Of a stretch of DNA of 64,000 nucleotides, positions 55,689 to 63,353 are shown piece after piece. The DNA comes from Rhizobium mongolense subsp. loessense. Lineage in GTDB: Bacteria; Pseudomonadota; Alphaproteobacteria; Rhizobiales; Rhizobiaceae. The notes below the pieces were generated by a model. It saw nothing but the letters and a program-made list of their open reading frames with translations, did no database searches and had not been told where the DNA came from. Positions within the stretch are counted from its first letter, which is position 1. Each line of letters starts with the position of its first letter. The translations under genes and the position numbers were made by a program. Location of the stretch: the NCBI RefSeq assembly GCF_900099775.1, contig NZ_FMTM01000002.1:620001-684000 (forward strand). Reading direction: 5' to 3'.

Positions 55689-56576
55689 TCAACCGAATGT
55701 CAGACCGAAGTCCAGCACCAGCTTCTTCATGGCGGCATCCTGCGCAGGCGGCAGCGGCAGTCGCGGCGGCCGCGGAACACCGGCGCCAAAGCCCATATGC
55801 GTCAGCAGCGACTTCGACCCGGCGACATAGGCCTGTCCGCCGACCGCCTGGATGATCGGCAGCCACTTCAGATAGAGCGCACGGGCCTCATCGATCTTCT
55901 TCTCATCCGTGACGAGTTTGAAAATACGGGCCATCGGCCCCGGCGCGACATTCGATGCGACGGCGACCCAGCCTTGTGCTCCCATCACGAAGGATTCAAA
56001 GCCGAGAATGCCGCCGAAGACCGTCATATTGTCTCCCGCCAAACGAACAATGTCACGCACCCGCGTGACCTCGAGTGTCGACTCCTTGATGTAATCGCAA
56101 CCTTCGATCTCGGCGATGCGCTTCACCAGTTCCGGCTTCAGATCCACATTGGCTGTTGCCGGATTGTTGTAGACCATGATCGGAATGGAAATTGCGGAAG
56201 CGACGGCGCGGTAGTGTTGCACGAGCTCGTCATCCGTCGGCGTGGAATAAAAAGGCGGAATGATCATGACACCGTCGGCACCCATGGCTTCAGCCTTGCG
56301 GCTGAGACGGACACATTCGCGCGTATCCTCGGCGCCACTGCCGATTAGGACGGGGACGCGGCCGGCAACGGTTTCGACCACCGTCCGTGCGACACCATCG
56401 CGCTCATCCTCGCTGAGCGACAGGAATTCTCCCGTCGATCCTAACGGGATGAGGCCATGGATGCCTTCGCGCACCTGCCAGTCGGTGAATGCCGCCAGGG
56501 CCTTCAGATCCACGGCGCCATATGAATCCAGCGGCGTGATCATCACGGTATAGACACCGCGAAATCTCCTAGTCAT
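55689..56576 (-). CDS. DapA-family aldolase/dehydratase
   Basis: A 295-residue dihydrodipicolinate synthase/NAL superfamily TIM barrel. The Schiff-base Lys164 (YIKES), Tyr136 (VYNNP) and the carboxylate loop GSTGE (46-50) are present. In a catabolic operon with a DadA-like oxidoreductase and an importer it is more likely a pyrroline-4-hydroxy-2-carboxylate deaminase, keto-sugar-acid dehydratase or 4-hydroxy-2-oxoglutarate-type aldolase than the lysine pathway enzyme. It lies 10 bp upstream of the fusion gene on the same strand. Confidence 0.87.
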   Translation of the reverse strand: MTRRFRGVYTVMITPLDSYGAVDLKALAAFTDWQVREGIHGLIPLGSTGEFLSLSEDERDGVARTVVETVAGRVPVLIGSGAEDTRECVRLSRKAEAMGADGVMIIPPFYSTPTDDELVQHYRAVASAISIPIMVYNNPATANVDLKPELVKRIAEIEGCDYIKESTLEVTRVRDIVRLAGDNMTVFGGILGFESFVMGAQGWVAVASNVAPGPMARIFKLVTDEKKIDEARALYLKWLPIIQAVGGQAYVAGSKSLLTHMGFGAGVPRPPRLPLPPAQDAAMKKLVLDFGLTFG

Positions 56577-56592
56577 GTCGATTATCCTGGTT

Positions 56593-57285
56593 CTAGCCCC
56601 TGTCTGTCACTGACAGGCGGGAGTCGGCCTGGCCGAAACGCTTCTCTATATGGCTCTGGAAGAGATCCCAGAGCGTGGTCAAAAGGAGGTAATAGATGGC
56701 CGCAACCGCAAAGAGTTCCAACACCATGAAGCGCTCCTGGATGAGAACTTGGGTGCGCCGCAGCAGTTCCTCCATCGAAATAACCGAGGTCACGGAGGTC
56801 GTCTTCAACAAGCCGTTGACGGAGTTTCCAAGCGGCGGAATGATTACTTTGAAAGCCTGCGGCATCACTATGTAGCCCATGATCTGCCGTTCCGTCATGC
56901 CGAGCGCCCTGGCTGCCCGGGCCTGACCTTCCGGAACGGCTTCGATGCCGGCGCGAATGATCTCCGCAAGATAGGCTGCCTCGTTGAGAGCAAGCCCCAG
57001 CAGGGCCGCCTCGATCACGGAGAAGCGGATGCCGAATTGCGGCAGCGCCGTGTAGATGGCAATGAGTTGGACCAAAAGCGGCGTGCCGCGGAACAGCCAG
57101 ATATAGGCCTTGGCGACGATCTGAACCGGGCGGAGCGACGACCGCCGCATCAAGGCCAGGGCAAAGCCCAGGATCAAACCGGCAATCAGCGATACGGCGG
57201 TCAGCCAGATAGTCGTGAAGACCCCACCGAGGATGAAGGGATTGAACAGGTATCCGAAGAAACCCGACCAGCTCCAAAGCGACAT
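56593..57285 (-). CDS. Amino-acid ABC importer permease (HisM/GlnP type)
   Basis: A 230-residue permease with about five hydrophobic helices. AKAYIWLFRGTPLLVQL is the family N-terminal signature; the EAA loop reads EAVPEGQARAARALGMTERQ; KTTSVTSVISMEELL follows. A single permease is typical where it works as a homodimer. It lies between the binding protein and the lyase gene. Confidence 0.93.
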   Translation of the reverse strand: MSLWSWSGFFGYLFNPFILGGVFTTIWLTAVSLIAGLILGFALALMRRSSLRPVQIVAKAYIWLFRGTPLLVQLIAIYTALPQFGIRFSVIEAALLGLALNEAAYLAEIIRAGIEAVPEGQARAARALGMTERQIMGYIVMPQAFKVIIPPLGNSVNGLLKTTSVTSVISMEELLRRTQVLIQERFMVLELFAVAAIYYLLLTTLWDLFQSHIEKRFGQADSRLSVTDRG

Positions 57286-57357
57286 GGACGTAACTTTCTG
57301 CTCAAGGCGAGCGCTGAAAATCCGCGCCTCGCGATTCGGATGGATCGATCGATCCGA

Positions 57358-58194
57358 TCAGCGGCCAGGACCCTTCACGGAGTAATCACTGGCTACCATC
57401 GGCAATCCATATTTATCGAACAGCGCCTTCAACGATCCGTCCGCCTTCATCTCCTTCAGCGTCGCCGATACGGCATCGGCAAGCGCCGGGCTCTTGAACG
57501 CGACAGAGACCGGCGCGGGAAAAAGACCGCTCAACGCCCGCTTGAAGTCGCCGCGTGCATCATACTCCTTGGCGACGGCATCGATCGAGACGACACCTTC
57601 GACCTGTCCGGCGCGAAGGGCCTGATAGGCAAGTGCGAAATTGTCGAAGGTCCGGATCGTCAGGCCTTCCTTGCCGGCATCGCGTAATTCCTTGTCGAGC
57701 AGGCGGGTTTTCGTTTCCTCGAAGCCGCCGATCTCGACACCGATCGTCATGCCGGCGAGATCGTCCTTGCCAGCGATCGTCTTATCGGAACTGGGCGCGA
57801 GCGAGACGCTGATTGCCTGATCCTCATAGGGGATCATCTGCATGATCTTGGCGCGCTCCTCGGTGAAGAAGATGCCGGTATTGATCATGTCCCAGCGGGC
57901 AGACTGCAAGCCAGGCACCATCGCGGAAAACTCGATGCGGACATATTCCGGCTCGAGGCAAAGACGCTTGGCGATCTCCTTGCCGAGTTCGATGCGCATG
58001 CCCTTCAGCTCGCCGCTTGAATCGATGAACTGCAGGGGTGGCAGCGTCGGGTTGGTCGACATGACAAGTTTGCCGGGTGTGATCAGATCACCGACAGCGA
58101 CCTTCGGCGTGCAGGGTTGCGCCGAAGCGAATGATGTCGACAGAGAAAAAAGCGATGCGGCGAGCAGGCCGCGGGACAATGAGAATCGAAGCAT
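57358..58194 (-). CDS. Amino-acid ABC importer substrate-binding protein
   Basis: A 278-residue family-3 periplasmic binding protein. It has a signal peptide (residues 1-26, ending SFASAQ), then LVMSTNPTLPPLQFID, LGKEIAKRL and a late segment KADGSLKALFDKYGLP. Start at 58194 has AGAGG 8 bp upstream; a longer in-frame opening to 58263 would cross the promoter and operator. It binds the amino-acid-like substrate of the operon. Confidence 0.9.
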   Translation of the reverse strand: MLRFSLSRGLLAASLFSLSTSFASAQPCTPKVAVGDLITPGKLVMSTNPTLPPLQFIDSSGELKGMRIELGKEIAKRLCLEPEYVRIEFSAMVPGLQSARWDMINTGIFFTEERAKIMQMIPYEDQAISVSLAPSSDKTIAGKDDLAGMTIGVEIGGFEETKTRLLDKELRDAGKEGLTIRTFDNFALAYQALRAGQVEGVVSIDAVAKEYDARGDFKRALSGLFPAPVSVAFKSPALADAVSATLKEMKADGSLKALFDKYGLPMVASDYSVKGPGR

Positions 58195-58219
58195 ACTGAC
58201 CTCTGGAGTTATTTTTGTC

Positions 58220-58270
58220 GGCATCCCAGATTTGCATTCATATGGGATCCCACTTTTATACAAATTTTTA
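58220..58270 (-). promoter_or_regulatory. Promoter with palindromic operator for the amino-acid operon
   Basis: On the minus strand TATAAA (about 58255-58260) precedes the perfect palindrome TGGGATCCCA (58243-58252), which would cover the transcription start. A second half-site, TGGGATGCC (58220-58228), lies about two helical turns downstream. This is a plausible GntR operator. Confidence 0.5.
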
Positions 58271-58299
58271 CCGACGGTGCAAGCGCCTTGGAATGGCGG

Positions 58300-58947
58300 T
58301 CAGTAATTTGCCAGAACGCCCTGTCGAACCGCGTCGAGATGACGGACCATCGCCTGACGCGCCGCCTCAGGATCACGCTCCGACAGCGCCGCCAGGATCG
58401 CACGATGCTCGGCGACACCCGGCTTTGCCCGAACGACGGGCATCTGCCTCTCGAAGATCGTGGTATAACGACGCATTTCGCCGATCGTGGCCGCCATGAA
58501 GGAATTGCCGCTCCCGCTCGCGATCGACATATGCAGAGCATCGTCGAATCGCCATACAAGTTCTGGATCGGGATCCGGCTCAGCCTCGATCCCATCGAGG
58601 ACAACCGAAAGCGCTTTCAATTCTTCAGCCGAGATGTTGGCAACAGCCGCCGCTGCCGCGCTTGGCTCCAACAGCATCCTCATCGACAGGCTGTCGAGAT
58701 AGTCTTTTAACGTGATGATCCGGACGCACAGCGCCCCCTTCTCGTTGCGAACGAGCAGGCCCTCCCCTTCGAGGCGGCTGAGCGCATGCCGCATCGGTGA
58801 GCGGGACACCGCACGCTGGCTCGCAAGCCGCCTCTGCTGCACCACCGATCCGCCGGCAAGCCGGGCCGAAAGAATGTCAGCCAGCAGCAACCGATAGGTC
58901 TCTTCCGCAAGACTTTCGTTTTCCGCATCATTCATCCGATCGTCCAT
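58300..58947 (-). CDS. GntR-family (FCD) regulator
   Basis: A 215-residue GntR regulator. The winged HTH has RRLASQRAVSRSPMRHALSR, EGEGLLVRNEKGA; the FCD domain has WRFDDALHMSIASGSGNSF and HRAILAALSERDPEAARQAM. The start at 58947 (MDDRMNDAE) follows AGAGGG; the open frame upstream to 59307 overlaps the divergent regulator gene. It is 105 bp upstream of the importer operon on the same strand and probably controls it. Confidence 0.9.
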   Translation of the reverse strand: MDDRMNDAENESLAEETYRLLLADILSARLAGGSVVQQRRLASQRAVSRSPMRHALSRLEGEGLLVRNEKGALCVRIITLKDYLDSLSMRMLLEPSAAAAAVANISAEELKALSVVLDGIEAEPDPDPELVWRFDDALHMSIASGSGNSFMAATIGEMRRYTTIFERQMPVVRAKPGVAEHRAILAALSERDPEAARQAMVRHLDAVRQGVLANY

Positions 58948-59055
58948 GTTCCCTCTTTTCCGTCCTTTGGGAGATCGGGTATCATATGTAACACCTGCTT
59001 GCGCGCAAAGTGCATCGCCGCGGATTGCGCCGGCAACAGGAAAGACGAGGGACAG

Positions 59056-59739
59056 GTGGTAGATATTTCGATCATGCCGGACACGCAGCCCCTGGCGGGC
59101 GGGCAGCACAATCTCGCCTCGCTGACCTACAAGGCCGTTTCCGACATGATTCGCCATCGCCGGCTGAAAGGCGGACAGGTCATTGTGGAGGCCAGGCTCG
59201 CCGAGGCCCTCGGTATTTCCCGCACCCCCCTGCGAGAGGCCCTGCAGCGGCTGGAGGGCGAAGGCCTGGTGCGCAAGGGCGACGGCCGCAATTATACCGT
59301 GCGCCAAGTGGATATCGGCGAATATCTACAGAGCCTGAGACTGCGGTTGCTGATCGAGCCGGAAGCCGCCGTGCTGGCGATCTCCAACATTCCGCGCCGG
59401 CAATTGATCGCCGTCAGGCGCGAGATACATGATCTGCTTGACGCAACCGCCTACCACACGGACTCGCATTGGATCTCGGACGACAATCTTCACAACATGA
59501 TCATCGATCACTGCGGCAATGCGGTCATGGCAAAGGTGCTGCGAGAGCTGCGCGCCACAACGCGCCTATTTGAGATCGATCGGCTAAAAGATCGGTTGAA
59601 GCCGGATTCCACCGAGCACCTCGTCATCATCGAGGCATTGGAGCGCGGCGATCCGGAGGAGACCCGTGCAGCCGTCGCCCTCCATATACAAAGCCTGATC
59701 GCTTTCGCTCGGCAGCACCTAGGTGTCGCGGGCCGATGA
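59056..59739 (+). CDS. GntR-family (FCD) regulator, divergent
   Basis: A 227-residue GntR regulator (from GTG 59056, with GAGGG just upstream; ATG 59074 or 58999 are alternatives). The HTH reads ARLAEALGISRTPLREALQR then LEGEGLVRKGDGRNY. FCD domain: DDNLHNMIIDHCGNA and STEHLVIIEALERGD. It is a paralogue of the divergent GntR protein; the roughly 108-bp gap between them must carry both promoters. The pair may sense different intermediates of the same pathway. Confidence 0.88.
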   Translation: MVDISIMPDTQPLAGGQHNLASLTYKAVSDMIRHRRLKGGQVIVEARLAEALGISRTPLREALQRLEGEGLVRKGDGRNYTVRQVDIGEYLQSLRLRLLIEPEAAVLAISNIPRRQLIAVRREIHDLLDATAYHTDSHWISDDNLHNMIIDHCGNAVMAKVLRELRATTRLFEIDRLKDRLKPDSTEHLVIIEALERGDPEETRAAVALHIQSLIAFARQHLGVAGR

Positions 59740-59909
59740 TCGAGTGCAACTTGGAATCGTTACGCATCACTGTGGGGATGCTCTCCGCGCAAGAGCAGAG
59801 CGTTTCGGCAGGTTGATCGCAGAGGATCTGGTTGTCGTCCTTATGCGCCGGATTCACATCGGACGCCCCTTTTACCTTCGAAATGACCCACTCGATTTTG
59901 AAGCATAAT

Positions 59910-60125
59910 ATGGACATCGAATCTCGCCTCCTCGAGTTGGGGCTCTATCAGCCGCGGGATATCGCTGAAGCTGCGCGCTTACGCCTGCGATCGCCCATGG
60001 CAATCTGGCCTACTCAACGGCCAACTGCCCCCGCGGGGCAACGCTATATACGCCGTGGGTGGAACTCGCAGGTCGCCGCGATCAGCCAGAGGGTTGGCAT
60101 CAGGGGAGCACCGCAAGCTTAACGT
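59910..60125 (+). pseudogene. RidA-family remnant with frameshifts
   Basis: MDIESRLLELGL, then in another frame TPAIAHGNLAY and in a third LNGQLPPRGNAIYAVG. In order these are the N-terminal half of a RidA/YjgF-like protein (ELGL, then HGNLxYLSGQLPxxGN), which detoxify imine intermediates made by amino-acid oxidases and lyases. At least two frameshifts and the loss of the C-terminal half mean it cannot be functional. Its place next to the DadA-like operon fits a former helper gene. Confidence 0.55.
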
Positions 60126-60311
60126 CACGGCTGTGGTGCCCAGGCTGCATTGACCATAAGGTCCGAGCGCGACGCCGTTGCGCGATCCAAACGCGCACTC
60201 GTACACGCCGCGGCGTGGGCTGCTTTCGCCCACTGGATTGTGATCCTTCTTCGCTGTAGAGCGAGGAAGGAATTTTTTGTTGCCGAGCCCCTCCCTTTCA
60301 GGTGCAATTTT

Positions 60312-60881
60312 ATGACAAGAAAAGTTTATCTGGCCGGTCCGGAGGTCTTTCTTCCCAACGCCCGCGAAATCCTTGACCGGAAGGCAGCACTCGTCCGTGA
60401 AGCGGGACTTCTCCCGCTCTCGCCCGGCGATCTGGAAATCCCGCACACGAACTCGAGGCGCGAGCGGGCCGCGGCGATAAACGCAGTGGACGAGAAGATG
60501 ATGATTCAGGCGGACGCGATCATCGCCAATCTGACGCCCTTTCGTGGCATTGCCGCCGATACCGGGACGGCCTTCGAACTCGGTTTTATGTGCGCAAGCG
60601 GTAAGCCTGTATTCGCTTACACGAACGTGGCCCGCGATCACAGCGGACGAGTGAGCGATCTTTATGGCGGGGCCGTCGCGTATGATGCTGAAGGTCGACT
60701 GCGAGACCCGAACGGGATTGCGGTCGAGGATTTCGGCCTGGCCGACAATCTCATGCTGCACGCCGGAATTGAGCGGCGCGGCGGCGTTCTCATCATCGGA
60801 GACGCGCCGCGGGATGCGCTTTATACACACCTTGACGCGTTCAAGACGTGTCTTGCCGTCGCCGTTGAGAAGCTGCGCTAA
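60312..60881 (+). CDS. Nucleoside 2-deoxyribosyltransferase family protein
   Basis: A 189-residue protein. KVYLAGPEVFLPNA is the family opening, and the glutamate nucleophile lies in DTGTAFELGFMCASG; NLTPFRG precedes it. These enzymes swap or hydrolyse the base of deoxyribonucleosides. Start at 60312; a longer open frame to 60150 has no family similarity. It stands alone among gene remnants; a link to nucleobase salvage by the two BMP systems is only a guess. Confidence 0.85.
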   Translation: MTRKVYLAGPEVFLPNAREILDRKAALVREAGLLPLSPGDLEIPHTNSRRERAAAINAVDEKMMIQADAIIANLTPFRGIAADTGTAFELGFMCASGKPVFAYTNVARDHSGRVSDLYGGAVAYDAEGRLRDPNGIAVEDFGLADNLMLHAGIERRGGVLIIGDAPRDALYTHLDAFKTCLAVAVEKLR

Positions 60882-60954
60882 AGTGTTCAGTCGGGGCATT
60901 TGATGGATGGGTTTGGGGTGAACCTTTCGGGGTCTATTGTCCATGATTTACAGA

Positions 60955-61134
60955 TGAGTTGATTTCGGCTCCTTCGACCCGGTCGGTAACCGATGTGCGT
61001 TTCTTCCAATTCGCAACAGTCTTCTGGTTGATCCCGTAGCGCTTCGAAAGCGCTCTCCGGCTCTCTTCACTACTTTGTATTGCTCGACGGATTGCCTCCG
61101 TGGTCGTGGCGCTCCCGTGTAAAATCTGGCGCGT
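60955..61134 (-). pseudogene. IS481-family transposase, N-terminal HTH remnant
   Basis: The minus strand reads QILHGSATTTEAIRRAIQSS then RRALSKRYGINQKTVANWKK and TSVTDR, followed after a frame change by TGSKEPKSTHL. This is the N-terminal HTH of IS481-type transposases. The DDE domain and terminal repeats are absent and a stop precedes the fragment. Confidence 0.72.
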
Positions 61135-61459
61135 TCAGCATCGCCGTCATCCTCTCGCATCGACGATGGTACCATTCAGACCTTCGGCGACGACGCGCAG
61201 CCCAGCTTGGCGGAGCGATGGCAAGAGCTCCGGAGCGAGGCGGAAGCGGTGATTATATCGAAGGAGCAGGGCAGTCGGCAGCGCCGCCGCAAGCCGCGAC
61301 TTTGGCAGGACCCGGGTGACCTGCTCTCCTATACGGGCTCGGGCAGCGGAGTGCCTTTTCCGTCTCGATGTCCGACCATGGCAGTGAATGTCTTGATCTC
61401 GGCGGACGGATCGGCCTTTGCCGGATTAGCCCGTTCGCGTCCGAAAGCCTGCCATGCTA

Positions 61460-62001
61460 GAGCTGTGAGCGCTTGGCTCGGACGTGCCCGTCGTCTTCCA
61501 GGACTTTCCGCAGCAACGGGTGTTCCCGTTTCCGCGCGAACGATTCTGAAACTCACGCGCGACCTGCCGCAGATCGCGATGTTGAAACACGAAGATTGCC
61601 CCGGTCTCACCAAGATCTCCACGCTGAGAGCGGCAGAGGAAAAGGGAGCACCGCGCCTTCGATCCTCTGTGGCAATGGTGGGCTCTATCTGCCGCAAGAG
61701 CTTGCACGTGGTGCCGACGGTGCCATGACTGGCTTTGCTTATCCGGAAGCCTTGGTGAACACAGTGCGACTGCATGCAGCCGGCGAACCGGACAAGGCCG
61801 AGGATCTTTTCGACTGTTACCACCTATTCTCAGGCGTGGCAGCAGCCGGGCTTCGGGCTCGCGCTGCGCAAAATGATCCTGATGAAGCGCGCCGTCGCTT
61901 CTGCCTTTACCCGCGCGCCAGGACCGACGCTGTCGGCTACTGACATTGCCGAGCTCAACCGATTGATGGCCCGCACTGAAGAAAAACTGAAGGATTTCTG
62001 A
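61460..62001 (+). pseudogene. C-terminal remnant of a DapA-family enzyme
   Basis: Pieces in three frames: DVPVVFQDFPQ / TGVPVSARTILKLTRDLPQI with MLKHEDCPGLTKISTLRAAE; then CGNGGLYLPQELARGADGAM with TGFAYPEALVNTV; then PGFGLALRKMILMKRAVASA with LSATDIAELNRLM to the stop at 62001. KHEDCPG contains the expected Schiff-base lysine region. The N-terminal third is missing. It is not a copy of the DapA-family gene at 55689. Confidence 0.7.
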
Positions 62002-62003
62002 CG

Positions 62004-62050
62004 ATTGATTTCGGACTGACCGGCAAGAAAGCTATCGTGCTCGCCTCTGC
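62004..62050 (+). pseudogene. Start of an SDR gene, cut off
   Basis: IDFGLTGKKAIVLAS, beginning right after the DapA-family stop, looks like the first strand of a short-chain dehydrogenase (xxFxLxGKxAxVLASSxGLG), but the glycine motif and everything after are gone at the junction with the LacI gene. This is evidence of a deleted catabolic operon. Confidence 0.45.
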
Positions 62051-62051
62051 C

Positions 62052-63131
62052 TCACCACCGCCGCAGCGCTGGCGCAGCCATGCTCTCACGCTGAATAAGT
62101 CGGCTGCGGATGACATTTCGTATTTTTGGCTGTTGCCCGGACCGATCAATTGCCGCCAGCAGGAGCGCGACTGCCGTCTGCCCCATCTCCTCAACTGGCT
62201 GCTCGATCGTAGAAAGCGGCGGCGAGCAGAATGCGCAAACGGGCGAACCGTCGAAGGCGACGATCGAGAGGTCGTCCGGGATCGTCAAACCCATACTTTG
62301 CATCCGGCTCATGAAAGAAATTGCCATGTCGTCGCTGGTCGCGATGACCGCGGTAGGTTTATCCGCAAGCGCAGCAAAGTCATCAGCCGCTTGCACGCCG
62401 ATTTCAAAACCTTGCTGATAGTCCAAATTACCGCCCGAGCGGACAACGGCAGATTCTGGCCGTCCTGCTTGCTGCAGCGCCTCAATGACGCCACCATACC
62501 GCTCGATGTCGTGATAGTTGTCCTCTGGGCCGGCAAGGTAGAAGAAACGGCGATGCCCAAGACGGATAAGATCGGCGGTCACGTCCCGCACTGCCTCCCG
62601 GTCGTTGGTCACCACGCTCGGCAGACCTGCATCACTCATGTCCAGCAGCATGGAGACGATCGGCAGGCCGGCATTGGCGAGAGATCGCCCGTCCACCTCT
62701 GGCAGGTTCGAGGACAGGATGATGGCACCGCGAACTGTACCCCCAAAAGCCAGATCGAGAATGTGCCTTTCCGATGCTTCGTCACGGTCCAGATTGGCAA
62801 TCATCAGATTATAGCCGTTCTGGATCAGGGCTCTGTTGATACTTTGCAGAATCTGCGGAATGATCTGGGAAACTCCATAGTAGAGCGATCCCGGCAGGAT
62901 GATCATGATGATGTTGGACTTGCCGACCCTGAGGCTGCGGGCCATCGCATTTGGCGTGTAGCCCAGCTGCTTTGCGGCGGCATCGATCTTGGTGCGTGTC
63001 TTCTCGTTCACGCGACCGGGATTTGCGAGCGCGCGGCTGACGGTCGAGATGGCTACCCCTGCCAAGCGAGCGACATCCGCCATCAACGGTCCCGATGGGC
63101 CATCCCCCGATACATCTTTGTTTTTTTTCAT
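62052..63131 (-). CDS. LacI-family transcriptional repressor
   Basis: A 359-residue LacI/GalR-type regulator. The HTH and hinge helix are at about residues 16-70 (MADVARLAGVAISTVSRALA, then LGYTPNAMARSLR). The periplasmic-binding-like core follows, with RLGHRRFFYLAGP and AVIATSDDMAISFM. Start at 63131 has GGGAGG upstream; a longer opening to 63188 is less likely. Two LacI-type palindromes lie between it and the divergent isomerase gene, so it probably represses that operon and itself. Confidence 0.92.
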   Translation of the reverse strand: MKKNKDVSGDGPSGPLMADVARLAGVAISTVSRALANPGRVNEKTRTKIDAAAKQLGYTPNAMARSLRVGKSNIIMIILPGSLYYGVSQIIPQILQSINRALIQNGYNLMIANLDRDEASERHILDLAFGGTVRGAIILSSNLPEVDGRSLANAGLPIVSMLLDMSDAGLPSVVTNDREAVRDVTADLIRLGHRRFFYLAGPEDNYHDIERYGGVIEALQQAGRPESAVVRSGGNLDYQQGFEIGVQAADDFAALADKPTAVIATSDDMAISFMSRMQSMGLTIPDDLSIVAFDGSPVCAFCSPPLSTIEQPVEEMGQTAVALLLAAIDRSGQQPKIRNVIRSRLIQRESMAAPALRRW

Positions 63132-63189
63132 TTTTTTCTTCCTCCCCCGAATGCCTGCCGCGTCGGATGCTACGGTACTCGCGGCCATT

Positions 63190-63205
63190 TAGCAAACGAT
63201 TGCCA
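63190..63205. promoter_or_regulatory. LacI-type operator, copy 1
   Basis: TAGCAA-ACGA-TTGCCA, one base from a perfect palindrome, matches the second copy at 63249-63264 in 15 of 16 bases. It lies just upstream of a TTGCAT -35 box and 59 bp from the lacI start. Confidence 0.7.
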
Positions 63206-63213
63206 AAAAACGC

Positions 63214-63241
63214 TTGCATAAAAAACCGACTTGTCTAATAT
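63214..63241 (+). promoter_or_regulatory. Promoter of the isomerase operon
   Basis: TTGCAT (63214-63219), 16-bp spacer, TAATAT (63236-63241). Transcription would start at about 63248, next to operator copy 2. Confidence 0.6.
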
Positions 63242-63248
63242 CTAGGCA

Positions 63249-63264
63249 TGGCAAACGATTGCCA
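63249..63264. promoter_or_regulatory. LacI-type operator, copy 2
   Basis: TGGCAA-ACGA-TTGCCA has perfect 6-bp arms and lies directly at the predicted transcription start. Its centre is 59 bp from copy 1, a spacing that could allow looping. Confidence 0.75.
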
Positions 63265-63353
63265 ATAGCAGTGCATTGAAATCATTGTGATTATTTGTGG
63301 CGGCGACCTCAACCCCGCAATCGATCCACTACGCCCGGAGAACCGATAGCGTC

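Noticed and set aside
58948..59307. Long N-terminal extension of the GntR regulator at 58300
   Set aside because: The extension overlaps the divergent GntR gene and lacks any similarity; MDDRMNDAE has a good ribosome site.
60900..61200. Complete IS481 element
   Set aside because: Only the N-terminal HTH is readable; no DDE core and no terminal inverted repeats were found.
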